Of a stretch of DNA of 64,000 nt, positions 54,149-62,794 are shown piece after piece (positions within the stretch are counted from its first letter, which is position 1; every line of letters begins with the position of its first letter). This DNA is from Paenibacillus sp. RUD330 (lineage in GTDB: Bacteria; Bacillota; Bacilli; Paenibacillales; Paenibacillaceae), in the NCBI RefSeq assembly GCF_002243345.2, contig NZ_CP022655.2, forward strand, positions 2,234,501 through 2,298,500, read 5' to 3'. A program made the position numbers and the translations under genes. The notes below the pieces were generated by a model. It did not search any database. It was not told where the DNA came from and was given only the letters and a program-made list of their open reading frames with translations.

Positions 54149-54318
54149 GCCAGATCAAAGGCCAGATCAAAGGCCAGATCAAAGGCCAAGTCCGGATCCG
54201 AACCAAAACCGGATCCGAAACCCAAACAAGATCCAAATCCAAAACAAGATCCAAATCCAAAACAAGATCCAAATCCAAATCCAAATCCAAATCCAAATCC
54301 AAATCCAAATCCAAATCC
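54149..54318. repeat. Compound minisatellite between spoIIIAG and spoIIIAH
   Basis: Three 12-bp units GCCAGATCAAAG (54149-54184), then three 18-bp units AACAAGATCCAAATCCAA (54225-54278), then eight perfect AAATCC units (54271-54318). The whole 300-base gap 54058-54356 lacks a supported gene; several frames stay open only because of the repeats. The AAGGAGG of spoIIIAH follows at 54342. Confidence 0.9.
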
Positions 54319-54356
54319 AGCCCCAATGGTACACCATTTTAAGGAGGTCAAAGACA

Positions 54357-55127
54357 ATGAATTCGAAACGTCAAACGGTATGGCTCGTATCCATGCTCAG
54401 CCTGATGGTCATTCTCTCCGCTTACTATCTGTTCACGGACAATTCGGGACAGAGCGCCCTCAAGGACACGGCGCAAACGCAAGGAGCGGCTTCCGGCGCG
54501 ACGGAAGTATCCGGCGCCGCAGGCGTTGAGGTGCAGGATGTGGTCGTCACGCCAGGAGATGAAGCTCCGGCTGCCGATTCCGCAGGCAAAACGGATGCAG
54601 GCGCGGCTGCGGACGGCGTCAAGGATTCCGGCAGCAAGGAAGGCACGGATGCGGCAGGACAAAAAACGGATGGACAGACGAAAGCATCCGAGGCGAAGGA
54701 CGGAGCGAAGGAAACTTCTGCGGATGCGGGCATCAGCCCCGAGGACCAAGCGGTTCTCCAGCAATTCGAAGCGGGATCGGCCGCCGGCCAGTTCACCCAG
54801 CTGAGCGAAAAAAGCCAGGATAAAGTGAGCAAGCTGTATGACGGCATCATGAAAAAAGTAAACGATCCGAACCAGACGGCGGACGGCTCCGCCAAGGCGC
54901 TGGCCGAGCTCGACCAGTTCGAGAGCCGCCAGGACAAGATCGAGAGCCTGCGCAAGGATCTCGGAGCGAGCTTCAAAAACGTCGTCATCGACGAGAACGA
55001 CGGAGCGGTGACGGTCGTTGTCCAAAGCGAGAAGCTGCAAAGAAGCGAGGCGGCCTCCATCATAGCGAAAGTGAGCACTTCGCTCAATGTCAGCGCGGGC
55101 AGCGTGCTCGTGAAGTACCTCCCATGA
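54357..55127 (+). CDS. spoIIIAH: Stage III sporulation protein AH
   Basis: A 256-residue protein with an N-terminal membrane helix (VWLVSMLSLMVILSAYYLF), an Ala/Gly/Asp/Lys-rich linker to about 125 and the ring domain (FESRQDKIESLRKDLGASFKNVVIDENDGAVTVVV; the C-terminal part is NVSAGSVLVKYLP). It binds forespore SpoIIQ to make the channel. AAGGAGGTCAAAGACA precedes the ATG. A strong terminator follows. Confidence 0.94.
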   Translation: MNSKRQTVWLVSMLSLMVILSAYYLFTDNSGQSALKDTAQTQGAASGATEVSGAAGVEVQDVVVTPGDEAPAADSAGKTDAGAAADGVKDSGSKEGTDAAGQKTDGQTKASEAKDGAKETSADAGISPEDQAVLQQFEAGSAAGQFTQLSEKSQDKVSKLYDGIMKKVNDPNQTADGSAKALAELDQFESRQDKIESLRKDLGASFKNVVIDENDGAVTVVVQSEKLQRSEAASIIAKVSTSLNVSAGSVLVKYLP

Positions 55128-55136
55128 CGGATCGCA

Positions 55137-55178
55137 AGAAGGCTTCCCGGATCGTTCCGGGAAGCCTTCTTTTTCTTT
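55137..55178 (+). terminator. Terminator of the spoIIIA operon
   Basis: A 15-bp perfect stem AGAAGGCTTCCCGGA / TCCGGGAAGCCTTCT with TTTTCTTT tail. Confidence 0.92.
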
Positions 55179-55234
55179 GCGGAGGGGAAGCTTCGCTGCC
55201 CGGCGATTGACCTCTCGTGTTAGAATAGGGCTTG

Positions 55235-55243
55235 TGCTATAAT
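55235..55243 (+). promoter_or_regulatory. Extended -10 promoter of accB
   Basis: TGCTATAAT, about 108 bases before accB; the -35 region is poor, as with other extended -10 promoters. Confidence 0.5.
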
Positions 55244-55350
55244 ACAGTACGTCATGGCCGCATGGAGGGCTCAGCCCGCTGTTCCGTCCGGCAAGCAATT
55301 AGAGCCAGGGGTTATTCCGATCCCCGTACCCGCCCTAAGGAGTGAATTAC

Positions 55351-55839
55351 ATGTTCAAGCTTAGCGAAATCAAAGAACTGATCAAACTGATCGACCAAAC
55401 TTCCGTGCAGGAACTTGAAATCGAGAACGAAGGAACCCGCCTGCTGATCCGCAAGCCCGGCAAAGCAGAAACGGTCGTTTATCAAAGCGCGCCCCAAATT
55501 CCTACATATACCCAGCCGCAAACGACGCCGCAGCCTGCCGCCGCAGCCGTTCAGGCTGCGCCGGACGCATCCGCGGGCTCCGCGAACGAAGGGGAGAAGC
55601 TCCACAGCATCGTGTCTCCGATGGTAGGCACTTTCTACACCTCCTCTTCCCCGGACAACCCTCCATATGTGACCGTCGGCAGCAAGGTCAGCGACAAGAG
55701 CATCGTCTGCATTCTGGAGGCGATGAAGCTGATGAACGAGCTGGAAGCCGAAGTGCGCGGAGAAATCGTCGAGGTGCTCGTCGAGAACGGCCAGCTGGTG
55801 GAATACGGCCAGCCGCTGTTCCGCGTCCGTCCGGAGTAA
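55351..55839 (+). CDS. accB: Biotin carboxyl carrier protein of acetyl-CoA carboxylase
   Basis: A 162-residue protein with N-terminal helix ([20 protein letters not shown]), a Pro/Ala/Gln linker (about 45-75) and the biotinyl domain with the biotinylation site Lys126 in EAMKLMNE. Carries the carboxyl group for malonyl-CoA synthesis. ATG at 55351 has AAGGAG eight bases upstream. Followed by accC 31 bases downstream. Confidence 0.97.
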   Translation: MFKLSEIKELIKLIDQTSVQELEIENEGTRLLIRKPGKAETVVYQSAPQIPTYTQPQTTPQPAAAAVQAAPDASAGSANEGEKLHSIVSPMVGTFYTSSSPDNPPYVTVGSKVSDKSIVCILEAMKLMNELEAEVRGEIVEVLVENGQLVEYGQPLFRVRPE

Positions 55840-55870
55840 TGACAGGTTCCGAGGAAGGAGACAGATCGTT

Positions 55871-57247
55871 TTGAAATTCCAGAAGATCCTCATTGCCAAC
55901 CGCGGCGAGATCGCCGTGCGGATCATCAGGGCGTGCCGTGAACTCGGCATCGCCACCGTGGCTGTATATTCCGAGGCGGACCGCGAATCGCTGCATGTCC
56001 GCCTCGCCGACGAGGCGTATTGCATCGGGCCGACGCTGTCTAAGGACAGCTATTTGAATCTGACCAACATCATGAGCGTGGCGACCCTTACCGAGTGCGA
56101 CGCCATCCATCCGGGCTACGGCTTCCTTGCCGAGAACGCGGATTTCGCGGAGATCTGCGAATCCTGCAACATCACGTTCATCGGCCCGTCGCCTTCCGCC
56201 ATTACGAGAATGGGCGACAAGGCGATGGCGAAGCAGACGATGAAGGATGCGCGCGTGCCGATCATTCCAGGCTCGGACGGCCTGATCGAGGATCTGGACG
56301 ACGCGATCCGCGTCGCGAGAGGAATCGGATATCCGGTCATCATCAAGGCTACGGCCGGGGGGGGCGGCAAGGGCATCCGCATCGCCGAGGACGAGGACAC
56401 GCTGATCCAGCAGATCACGACCGCCCAGCAGGAAGCCCAGAAGGCTTTCGGCAACGCGGGCGTCTATCTGGAGAAGTACCTCACCGGCATGAAGCATGTG
56501 GAAATCCAGATCATGGCCGACCGCCACGGCAATGCCGTCCATCTGTTCGAGCGGGACTGCTCCGTGCAGCGCCGCCGCCAGAAGCTCGTCGAGGAAGCGC
56601 CTTGTCCGGTGCTGAGCCCGGAGCTCCGGGAACGGATGGGACAGGCAGCCGTGCGCGCGGCGCTCGCCGTCGAGTATTGCGGCGCCGGCACACTGGAATT
56701 CCTGCTCGGTCCTGACGGCCAGTTCTACTTCATGGAGATGAATACGAGGATCCAGGTCGAGCATCCTGTGACCGAGATGATCACGGGCGTCGACCTGATC
56801 AAGGAAATGATCTCCGTGTCGGAAGGCAATCCGCTGTCGATCCGCCAGGAGGACCTCAGCATCGACGGCTGGGCGATCGAATGCCGGATCAACGCCGAGG
56901 ATTCCGAACGCGGCTTCATGCCTTCTCCCGGCAAGATCGGCTTTTACCTGCCCCCTGGCGGCATCGGCGTCCGCGTCGACAGCTCCGCCTATCCCGGCTA
57001 CACGATCTCGCCGCATTACGATTCCATGATCGCCAAGCTGATCGTCTGGGCGCCGACCCGCCAGGAAGCGGTCAACCGGATGAAGCGCGCGCTGTCCGAA
57101 TTCGCGATCGAAGGCATCAAGACGACGATCCCGTTCCACCTGAAGCTTCTCGAGCATCCGATTTTCCTTGGCGGCAGCTTCGACATCAAGTTCCTTGAGG
57201 ATTACGACGTGAACAAGCCCTACGGCGACGAAGCTGCGGATGCCTGA
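55871..57247 (+). CDS. accC: Biotin carboxylase subunit of acetyl-CoA carboxylase
   Basis: A 458-residue ATP-grasp enzyme with [21 protein letters not shown] at the start, the Gly-rich ATP loop [12 protein letters not shown], the lid [19 protein letters not shown] and [21 protein letters not shown]. Carboxylates the AccB biotin. Start TTG at 55871 with AAGGAG upstream. Co-transcribed with accB. Confidence 0.97.
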   Translation: MKFQKILIANRGEIAVRIIRACRELGIATVAVYSEADRESLHVRLADEAYCIGPTLSKDSYLNLTNIMSVATLTECDAIHPGYGFLAENADFAEICESCNITFIGPSPSAITRMGDKAMAKQTMKDARVPIIPGSDGLIEDLDDAIRVARGIGYPVIIKATAGGGGKGIRIAEDEDTLIQQITTAQQEAQKAFGNAGVYLEKYLTGMKHVEIQIMADRHGNAVHLFERDCSVQRRRQKLVEEAPCPVLSPELRERMGQAAVRAALAVEYCGAGTLEFLLGPDGQFYFMEMNTRIQVEHPVTEMITGVDLIKEMISVSEGNPLSIRQEDLSIDGWAIECRINAEDSERGFMPSPGKIGFYLPPGGIGVRVDSSAYPGYTISPHYDSMIAKLIVWAPTRQEAVNRMKRALSEFAIEGIKTTIPFHLKLLEHPIFLGGSFDIKFLEDYDVNKPYGDEAADA

Positions 57248-57253
57248 ATCCGT

Positions 57254-57282
57254 TTGTCATAAAACCCGTGGAATGCTATAGT
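57254..57282 (+). promoter_or_regulatory. SigmaA promoter of yqhY
   Basis: TTGTCA (57254-57259), 17-base spacer, TATAGT (57277-57282) with TGC extension, 79 bases before yqhY. Confidence 0.65.
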
Positions 57283-57360
57283 ATAGGAATATGAATCGGA
57301 TGAGCCTCCGGTTGCGGACCGGAGGACACCTATCATCAAGCGGGAGGTGCGTCAAGGCAC

Positions 57361-57768
57361 ATGAGCATCATGGCAGCGGATTACGAGAAAACGGACATCG
57401 GCACGATCCAGATCGCGCCGGAAGTCATTGAGGTCATCGCAGGCCTTGCGACGATCGAGGTCGAGGGCGTCGCCGGCATGAGCGGCGGACTTGCGGGGGG
57501 CATCGCCGAACTGCTCGGACGCAAGAACTTGTCCAAGGGCGTCAAGGTCGAGGTCGGGCACAAGGAAGCGGCTGTCGACGTGTCCATCATCGTGGAATAC
57601 GGCAACCCGATTCCCGAGATTGCGGCCGAGATCCAGCGCAATGTCAAGAAGTCGATCGAGATGATGACGGGACTTATCGTCGTTGAAGTAAACGTACATA
57701 TTCATGACGTCTACTTCAAGTCCGGCGAGAGCCCTGTTGAAGAAGACTCTGCCCTAAGAGTCAAATAA
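57361..57768 (+). CDS. yqhY: YqhY, Asp23/Gls24-family protein
   Basis: A 135-residue protein with the Asp23 pattern: GTIQIAPEVIEVIAGLATIEVEGVAGM, then VKVEVGHKEAAVDVSIIVEYG and VVEVNVHIHDVYF. Members bind AmaP at the membrane and answer cell-envelope or fatty acid stress; yqhY lies beside accBC in Bacilli, as here. A hairpin lies downstream. Confidence 0.94.
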   Translation: MSIMAADYEKTDIGTIQIAPEVIEVIAGLATIEVEGVAGMSGGLAGGIAELLGRKNLSKGVKVEVGHKEAAVDVSIIVEYGNPIPEIAAEIQRNVKKSIEMMTGLIVVEVNVHIHDVYFKSGESPVEEDSALRVK

Positions 57769-57781
57769 ATAAGGAACCGTC

Positions 57782-57825
57782 ACCCCCTTGTGATTGGGCT
57801 GCCGCTCGGCGCAAGGGGGTTTATT
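57782..57825 (+). terminator. Hairpin between yqhY and amaP
   Basis: ACCCCCTTG (57782-57790) pairs with CAAGGGGGT (57812-57820) over a 21-base loop, followed by TTATT. The tail is weak, so termination is probably partial. Confidence 0.5.
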
Positions 57826-57850
57826 CCGCTTTATGAGGAGGAACATCTGG

Positions 57851-58411
57851 TTGAGCCGAATTGTTGATCGTCTTCTTCTGTTTTTATTTTCCCTGGCCGT
57901 CATGATTTTGAGCGTGCTCGCGATCGCAATCGGCACTGGAGGAGTCGGCAAGGACTCCGCCTCGAGCTTTCTGGCCGATTGGATGAAGATCGGTACCCCC
58001 GTGAACATCGCCGTCATCATCGTATCCGTCGTCCTGCTGCTCATCGGCCTTCGGCTGTTCTTTGTCTCCATCCGCGTCAAGGGAGGCAGCTCTTCGTCCA
58101 TCGACCAGCGCAACGACTTCGGCGACATCCGGATCTCGATCGAGACCGTAGAGAATCTCGTGCTCAAGGCAGCCGGCAGGCAGCGCGGCGTCAAGGATCT
58201 CAAAGCCCGAATCACGACGGCGGAATCCGGCCTGGATATCGCGGTGCGCGCGGTTGTGGACGGCGAGACGTCGATTCCTCATCTGACGGAAGAGATCCAG
58301 CGGGCGGTCAAGGATCATGTGGAGGAAATCACGGGCATTCCGGTTGCGGCCGTCTCCGTGTTCGTCGCCAATGTCATCTCGTCTCCTTCTTTCAAGAGCC
58401 GCGTAGAATAG
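57851..58411 (+). CDS. amaP: Alkaline shock response membrane anchor protein AmaP
   Basis: A 186-residue protein with two membrane helices (about 8-28 and 50-72) and a C-terminal Asp23-like domain (GVKDLKARITTAESGLDIAVRAVV, then EITGIPVAAVSVFVANV). It tethers Asp23-family proteins. TTG at 57851 is chosen since GAGGAGG lies nine bases before; ATG at 57833 stays in frame but overlaps that site. Follows yqhY with the hairpin between. Confidence 0.88.
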   Translation: MSRIVDRLLLFLFSLAVMILSVLAIAIGTGGVGKDSASSFLADWMKIGTPVNIAVIIVSVVLLLIGLRLFFVSIRVKGGSSSSIDQRNDFGDIRISIETVENLVLKAAGRQRGVKDLKARITTAESGLDIAVRAVVDGETSIPHLTEEIQRAVKDHVEEITGIPVAAVSVFVANVISSPSFKSRVE

Positions 58412-58424
58412 GAGGCAGGCAACC

Positions 58425-58655
58425 ATGTGGAGAGAATGGTGGGAACGATACGGAGGACGGGCTGTCGGCGTCGCCGCGTCGCTGTTCCTGGGCATTATCT
58501 TTTTGATATCCGGTTTTTGGGACATGCTGTTCGTCGCCCTGCTGCTGTGGGCCGGATATACAGCCGGCTACCGCAAGGATACCGGCGGAGAACCGCTGTT
58601 TCCATGGAGACGCCTGGCCGAATGGCTGGGAGAACGTTTCCAGCGATATCGCTGA
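58425..58655 (+). CDS. DUF2273 small membrane protein
   Basis: A 76-residue protein, two hydrophobic helices with the DUF2273 look (VGVAASLFLGIIFLISGFWD, LFVALLLWAGYTAGYRKD). DUF2273 genes commonly accompany Asp23 and AmaP. GGAGGCAGGCAACC precedes the ATG. Confidence 0.88.
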   Translation: MWREWWERYGGRAVGVAASLFLGIIFLISGFWDMLFVALLLWAGYTAGYRKDTGGEPLFPWRRLAEWLGERFQRYR

Positions 58656-58686
58656 TTACTGTGGTCTCCTCCGTACTCCGGACAGC

Positions 58687-58710
58687 AAGCCCCTTCCAAG
58701 CGGGGCTTTT
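58687..58710 (+). terminator. Terminator after the DUF2273 gene
   Basis: AAGCCCC-TTCCAAGC-GGGGCTTTT stem-loop with a short T run, before nusB. Confidence 0.7.
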
Positions 58711-58781
58711 CGGAGCAGGGAGGAGATCATAGGTATTTTTGGGGGATTCCATACAAAGTCATTTCTTGCTCAGGAGGCATT

Positions 58782-59228
58782 ATGAAACGAAGGTTAGCGC
58801 GTCAAATAGCGGTACAAGGTTTGTACCAGATGGAAATGAACGAAGTGACGGCGGAGGAAGCTGTCGTCATGCTTCTTGAAGAGGCACGCCAGGAAAATGA
58901 AATCGGCGCGGACAAGATGGAGGAGGGCGAGACCGGCGGTTTCGCGAAAGAGCTCATCCAAGGCGTCATCGAGCGCAAGGCGGCCATCGACGGCATGCTT
59001 CAGCAGTATTTGACAGGCTGGCAGGTGGAGAGGCTTTCCCGCGTCGATCTTCAGGTGCTCAGGCTCGCCTGCTACGAGCTCGTGTTCCGCACGGACGTGC
59101 CGCCCAAGGCGGCGGTCAATGAAGCGATCGAGCTGTCCAAGCATTTCGGGACGGACGAGTCCGGCAAGTTCGTGAACGGCGTGCTGGGCCGTCTGATTGC
59201 CGAGCTGGACAAGCTGAAGACCGAGTAA
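58782..59228 (+). CDS. nusB: Transcription antitermination factor NusB
   Basis: A 148-residue all-helical protein with RRLARQIAVQGLYQMEMNEV at the start and the C-terminal signature PPKAAVNEAIELSKHFGTDESGKFVNGVLGRL. It binds boxA RNA with NusE in rRNA antitermination. CAGGAGGC precedes the ATG. First gene of the nusB-folD-xseA-xseB-ispA-dxs group. Confidence 0.97.
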   Translation: MKRRLARQIAVQGLYQMEMNEVTAEEAVVMLLEEARQENEIGADKMEEGETGGFAKELIQGVIERKAAIDGMLQQYLTGWQVERLSRVDLQVLRLACYELVFRTDVPPKAAVNEAIELSKHFGTDESGKFVNGVLGRLIAELDKLKTE

Positions 59229-59303
59229 GGAAGGCTGCCAACGGTCGGGCCGCCTAGGCAAGACAGCTTGTTTTAGCCAACAACCGAGGGGAGAGATCGG
59301 CGC

Positions 59304-60158
59304 GTGAGTGCACAAGTCATTGACGGAAAGCGCATAGCGGGAGAAGTTCGTTCGGAAGTGAAGCTGGAGGCGGAGAGGCTGAGGGCTTCCGGCATCGTGC
59401 CGGGACTGGCGGTCGTTCTCGTCGGAGAAGATCCGGCTTCGGCCGTGTATGTGGGCAGCAAGGAGAGGACCTGCGCGGAAATGGGCTTCTATTCCGAGGT
59501 CCATCGCTTGCCTGGGCAGACGACCCAGGAAGAGCTTCTGGAGCTGGTCGGCCAGCTCAACCGGAACGGAAAGATCCATGGCATTCTGGTCCAGCTGCCT
59601 CTTCCCCCGCATATAGCAGAGAAAGCGGTCATCGACGCGATCAGCGTCGAGAAGGATGTGGACGGCTTCAGCCCGCAAAGCACGGGCAATCTCGTCATCG
59701 GCGACGAAAGCCTGCTGCCCTGCACGCCTGCAGGCATCATCGAGCTCATCAGGCGCAGCGGCCATGAGATTGGGGGCAAGCATGCCGTCGTGATCGGGCG
59801 CAGCAACATCGTCGGCAAGCCGGTCGCCATGCTGCTGCTCCGCGAGAATGCGACCGTGACCGTCTGCCATTCCCGTACGGAGAATCTGGAGGCGATCGCG
59901 TCCATCGCGGATATTCTCGTCGTGGCCATCGGCAAGCCCGAGGCGATCGGTGCCGAATGCATCAAGCCTGGAGCCGTCGTCATCGACGTCGGCGTCAACC
60001 GGCTCGACAACGGCAAGCTTGCGGGCGATGTCGATTACGAGGCTTGCCTTCCGGCGGCCGGAGCGATCACTCCCGTGCCTGGCGGAGTGGGACCGATGAC
60101 GATCGCCATGCTGATGTACAACACGCTGAAGGCTGCTCGGCGAGCAGCGGGAGTGTGA
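59304..60158 (+). CDS. folD: Bifunctional methylenetetrahydrofolate dehydrogenase/cyclohydrolase
   Basis: A 284-residue FolD with ASAVYVGSKERTCAEMG, the cofactor/substrate motif GILVQLPLPPHI and PCTPAGIIELIRRSG, and the NADP-binding GRSNIVGKPVAMLLL. Catalytic Lys in SKERTC region (about residue 54). Start GTG at 59304 with GAGGGGAGAG upstream. Coupled closely with xseA downstream. Confidence 0.97.
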   Translation: MSAQVIDGKRIAGEVRSEVKLEAERLRASGIVPGLAVVLVGEDPASAVYVGSKERTCAEMGFYSEVHRLPGQTTQEELLELVGQLNRNGKIHGILVQLPLPPHIAEKAVIDAISVEKDVDGFSPQSTGNLVIGDESLLPCTPAGIIELIRRSGHEIGGKHAVVIGRSNIVGKPVAMLLLRENATVTVCHSRTENLEAIASIADILVVAIGKPEAIGAECIKPGAVVIDVGVNRLDNGKLAGDVDYEACLPAAGAITPVPGGVGPMTIAMLMYNTLKAARRAAGV

Positions 60159-60165
60159 CCAGCCG

Positions 60166-61515
60166 ATGGCCGATACACCGCGCATCTATTCCATCAAAGA
60201 ACTGAACCGGTATATCCGGATGAAGCTGGAGGGCGACAGGCTGCTTGGCGATGTTTGGCTGCGAGGCGAAATTTCCAACTTCACCCACCATTCCAGCGGC
60301 CATATGTATTTTACGCTCAAGGACAAGGACAGCCGGCTCAAATGCATCATGTTCGCCAGCCATAACCAGCGGCTTCCCTTCATTCCCAAAGAGGGAGCCA
60401 AAGTGATCGCCCGGGGCAACATCTCCGTCTATGAAAGAGACGGCAATTATCAATTCTATGCGACCTCCATGCAGCCGGACGGACTTGGAAGCCTCTACCT
60501 GGCCTTCGAGCAACTGAAGGCCAGGCTGGAGGAGGAAGGCCTGTTCCGCGAAGAACGGAAGCGGGAGCTTCCCCGGTATCCGGCTGTCGTCGGAGTCGTC
60601 ACTTCTCCTACAGGAGCTGCGATCCGGGATGTGATCATTACGCTGCGGCGCAGATATCCTGCCGCGGCGATTCTTGTCTATCCGGCGCTTGTCCAGGGGA
60701 AAGCCGCCGCCCCGTCCATCGTGAAGGGCATTGAAGCCCTCAATCGCCATGGGCAGGCCGATGTCCTCATCGTCGGCCGCGGCGGCGGCTCGCTCGAGGA
60801 ATTATGGGCGTTCAACGAGGAATCCGTGGCCCGTGCGATTTCGGCCTCCGGCATTCCGGTCATTTCAGCGGTCGGACATGAGACCGATTTCACCATCGCG
60901 GATTTCGTAGCCGACAAGCGTGCGGCTACGCCGACGGCCGCCGCAGAGCTCGCTGCGCCGAATATGGCGGAGATTGGCGAGTATCTGGGCAGGCTGAACC
61001 AGCGCCTCGCCGCAGCGGCCCGAAGCACGGTCGGCCGGCGCAAGGAGCGGCTGCTTCGGGCACGGAGATCGCCCTATTTCGTCCATCCGCGCCGATATCT
61101 GCTCGACCAGGCGCAGCGGCTCGACCGGCTGAGGGAGCGTCTGGAGGAGAAGATCCGCCGCCAGCCCGACAAAGCCGGGGACAGGCTGCTGCGGCTGCGC
61201 AAAGTCCTGCAGGCGCATGATCCGAGCGGAAGGGCGGCCGCTGCCGCCAAGCAGCTGGACCGGACGAAGGCGAGGCTGGAGAAGGCGATGCGCATGGCCG
61301 TCAAGGACAAGCGCGGGCAGGCCGCAGCTGCCGTCAGACAGCTCGACTCGCTCAGCCCGCTCAAGGTCATGGCCCGGGGTTACGGCCTTGTCTTCGACGA
61401 GAGCGAGAACCGCATCATCCGTTCCGTCAAGGAGCTGTCGCCGGGCGATATGGTCCGCGTGAAGCTTCAGGATGGAAAAGCACAGTGCCATGTATGGGCG
61501 ATAGAGGAGGAGTGA
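60166..61515 (+). CDS. xseA: Exodeoxyribonuclease VII large subunit
   Basis: A 449-residue protein with N-terminal OB fold (about 1-100, YFTLKDKDSRLKCIMF) and catalytic region TSPTGAAIRDVIITLRRR, GRGGGSLEELWAFNEE and VGHETDFTIADFVAD. Long helical C-terminus follows, typical of XseA. With XseB it degrades single-stranded DNA. Starts seven bases after folD. Confidence 0.96.
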   Translation: MADTPRIYSIKELNRYIRMKLEGDRLLGDVWLRGEISNFTHHSSGHMYFTLKDKDSRLKCIMFASHNQRLPFIPKEGAKVIARGNISVYERDGNYQFYATSMQPDGLGSLYLAFEQLKARLEEEGLFREERKRELPRYPAVVGVVTSPTGAAIRDVIITLRRRYPAAAILVYPALVQGKAAAPSIVKGIEALNRHGQADVLIVGRGGGSLEELWAFNEESVARAISASGIPVISAVGHETDFTIADFVADKRAATPTAAAELAAPNMAEIGEYLGRLNQRLAAAARSTVGRRKERLLRARRSPYFVHPRRYLLDQAQRLDRLRERLEEKIRRQPDKAGDRLLRLRKVLQAHDPSGRAAAAAKQLDRTKARLEKAMRMAVKDKRGQAAAAVRQLDSLSPLKVMARGYGLVFDESENRIIRSVKELSPGDMVRVKLQDGKAQCHVWAIEEE

Positions 61516-61520
61516 GCCGC

Positions 61521-61787
61521 ATGAAGGCTGACAATAATCAGGAACCGGCCATGAGCTTCGAGGAAGCGATGGAGAAGCTGGAATCGATCGTCGATCGTCT
61601 AGAAGGCGGGGACGTTCCGCTGGAAACGGCGATCGACCTGTTCCAGGAAGGGATGAAGCTGTCCCAGTTATGCGGCGGCAAGCTTGAGCAAGTGGAGAAG
61701 CGGATTGAAACGCTGCTGGAGTCGGGTTCCGATTTCCAGACCCAGCCTTTCTCGGCTGCCCAGAACGATCGGGAGGATGTCCTGTGA
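61521..61787 (+). CDS. xseB: Exodeoxyribonuclease VII small subunit
   Basis: An 88-residue helical protein with FEEAMEKLESIVDRLEGGDVPLETAIDLFQEGMKL, the XseB signature. GAGGAGG upstream. Starts five bases after xseA and overlaps ispA as GTGA. Confidence 0.95.
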   Translation: MKADNNQEPAMSFEEAMEKLESIVDRLEGGDVPLETAIDLFQEGMKLSQLCGGKLEQVEKRIETLLESGSDFQTQPFSAAQNDREDVL

Positions 61788-62695
61788 TCGATACGACGAC
61801 GTTCAAGGAGTATTTGTCCGCATCGGCCTTGCTGGTCGAAGAAGCGCTTGCGGCGAGCCTGCCTCCTTCATGGGATGTGCCGGGCGCGCTTCGCGAATCC
61901 ATGGCTTATTCCCTGTCTGCCGGAGGCAAGCGCATTCGTCCCGTGCTCGTTCTGGCGGCCGCGGAGGCCGCCCGCGGAGATGCGCGCGACCAGGAGGCTG
62001 CGCTGTCCGTAGCATGCGCGGTAGAGCTCATCCATACGTACTCGCTGATCCATGACGATCTTCCGGCCATGGACAACGACGACTTCCGGCGCGGCAAGCC
62101 GACCAACCACCGGATCTACGGCGAAGCCATGGCGATCCTGGCCGGCGACGCGCTGCTCACGCATGCCTTCTATTTGACGGCGGCGGCAAGGAGCAAGGGA
62201 GCGGATCCCGGCGTTCTGCTCGACATCACCGCCGATCTGGCGAGGTTCTCCGGCGCGGCGGGAATGGTTGGCGGGCAGGCTGCCGATATGAACGGCGAGC
62301 AAGGGGTAACGACGCTCAAGGAGCTTGAATATATCCATGAGCACAAAACCAGCGATCTGATCGTATTCTCCATTCTCGCCGGAGCGCGCCTGGGTGGCGC
62401 CGGCGAAGAGGCATTGAAGCATCTGGCCCTGTTCGGGCGCAACATCGGGCTCGCGTTCCAGATCCAGGACGATATTCTCGACCTGATCGGCGACGAGCAA
62501 AAAATGGGTAAGAAAACAAACAGCGACACGGCCGCGGGCAAAGTCACGTATCCTTTCCTGATCGGCATGGATGAAAGCCGCCGCTTGATGGAGCAGCTGA
62601 CGAGCGACGCCAAGGAAGCTCTTGGCCGCGCCGGGCTGGCAAAGCCGGCAAGGCTGCTCGAAATGGCGGACTACCTGCTGAAGCGGGACCGCTGA
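61784..62695 (+). CDS. ispA: Farnesyl diphosphate synthase/geranyltranstransferase
   Basis: A 303-residue prenyltransferase with the first Asp-rich motif DDLPAMDNDD and second DDILD, plus GGKRIRPVLVL near the start and KTSDLI. Condenses IPP with DMAPP and geranyl diphosphate. GTG start at 61784. Between xseB and dxs, a usual order in Bacillus. Confidence 0.95.
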   Translation: MIDTTTFKEYLSASALLVEEALAASLPPSWDVPGALRESMAYSLSAGGKRIRPVLVLAAAEAARGDARDQEAALSVACAVELIHTYSLIHDDLPAMDNDDFRRGKPTNHRIYGEAMAILAGDALLTHAFYLTAAARSKGADPGVLLDITADLARFSGAAGMVGGQAADMNGEQGVTTLKELEYIHEHKTSDLIVFSILAGARLGGAGEEALKHLALFGRNIGLAFQIQDDILDLIGDEQKMGKKTNSDTAAGKVTYPFLIGMDESRRLMEQLTSDAKEALGRAGLAKPARLLEMADYLLKRDR

Positions 62696-62721
62696 CCCCG
62701 CTGGGTTCGTGTCGTCTTGTA

Positions 62722-62730
62722 TGATATAAT
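62722..62730 (+). promoter_or_regulatory. Extended -10 promoter of dxs
   Basis: TGATATAAT, 65 bases before the dxs start; -35 region weak. Confidence 0.5.
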
Positions 62731-62794
62731 GGTGAATAATGTGTATTGACGGAGCGGCGATCGATACCCGCTCAGGAAAGCGAGGAACCTTATC

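Noticed and set aside
54118-54342. Frames encoding KSKS, NPNP or GFGF repeats across the minisatellite
   Set aside because: All frames are open because a 6-bp repeat without stops fills the region; none has a ribosome site, so they are a by-product of the repeat.
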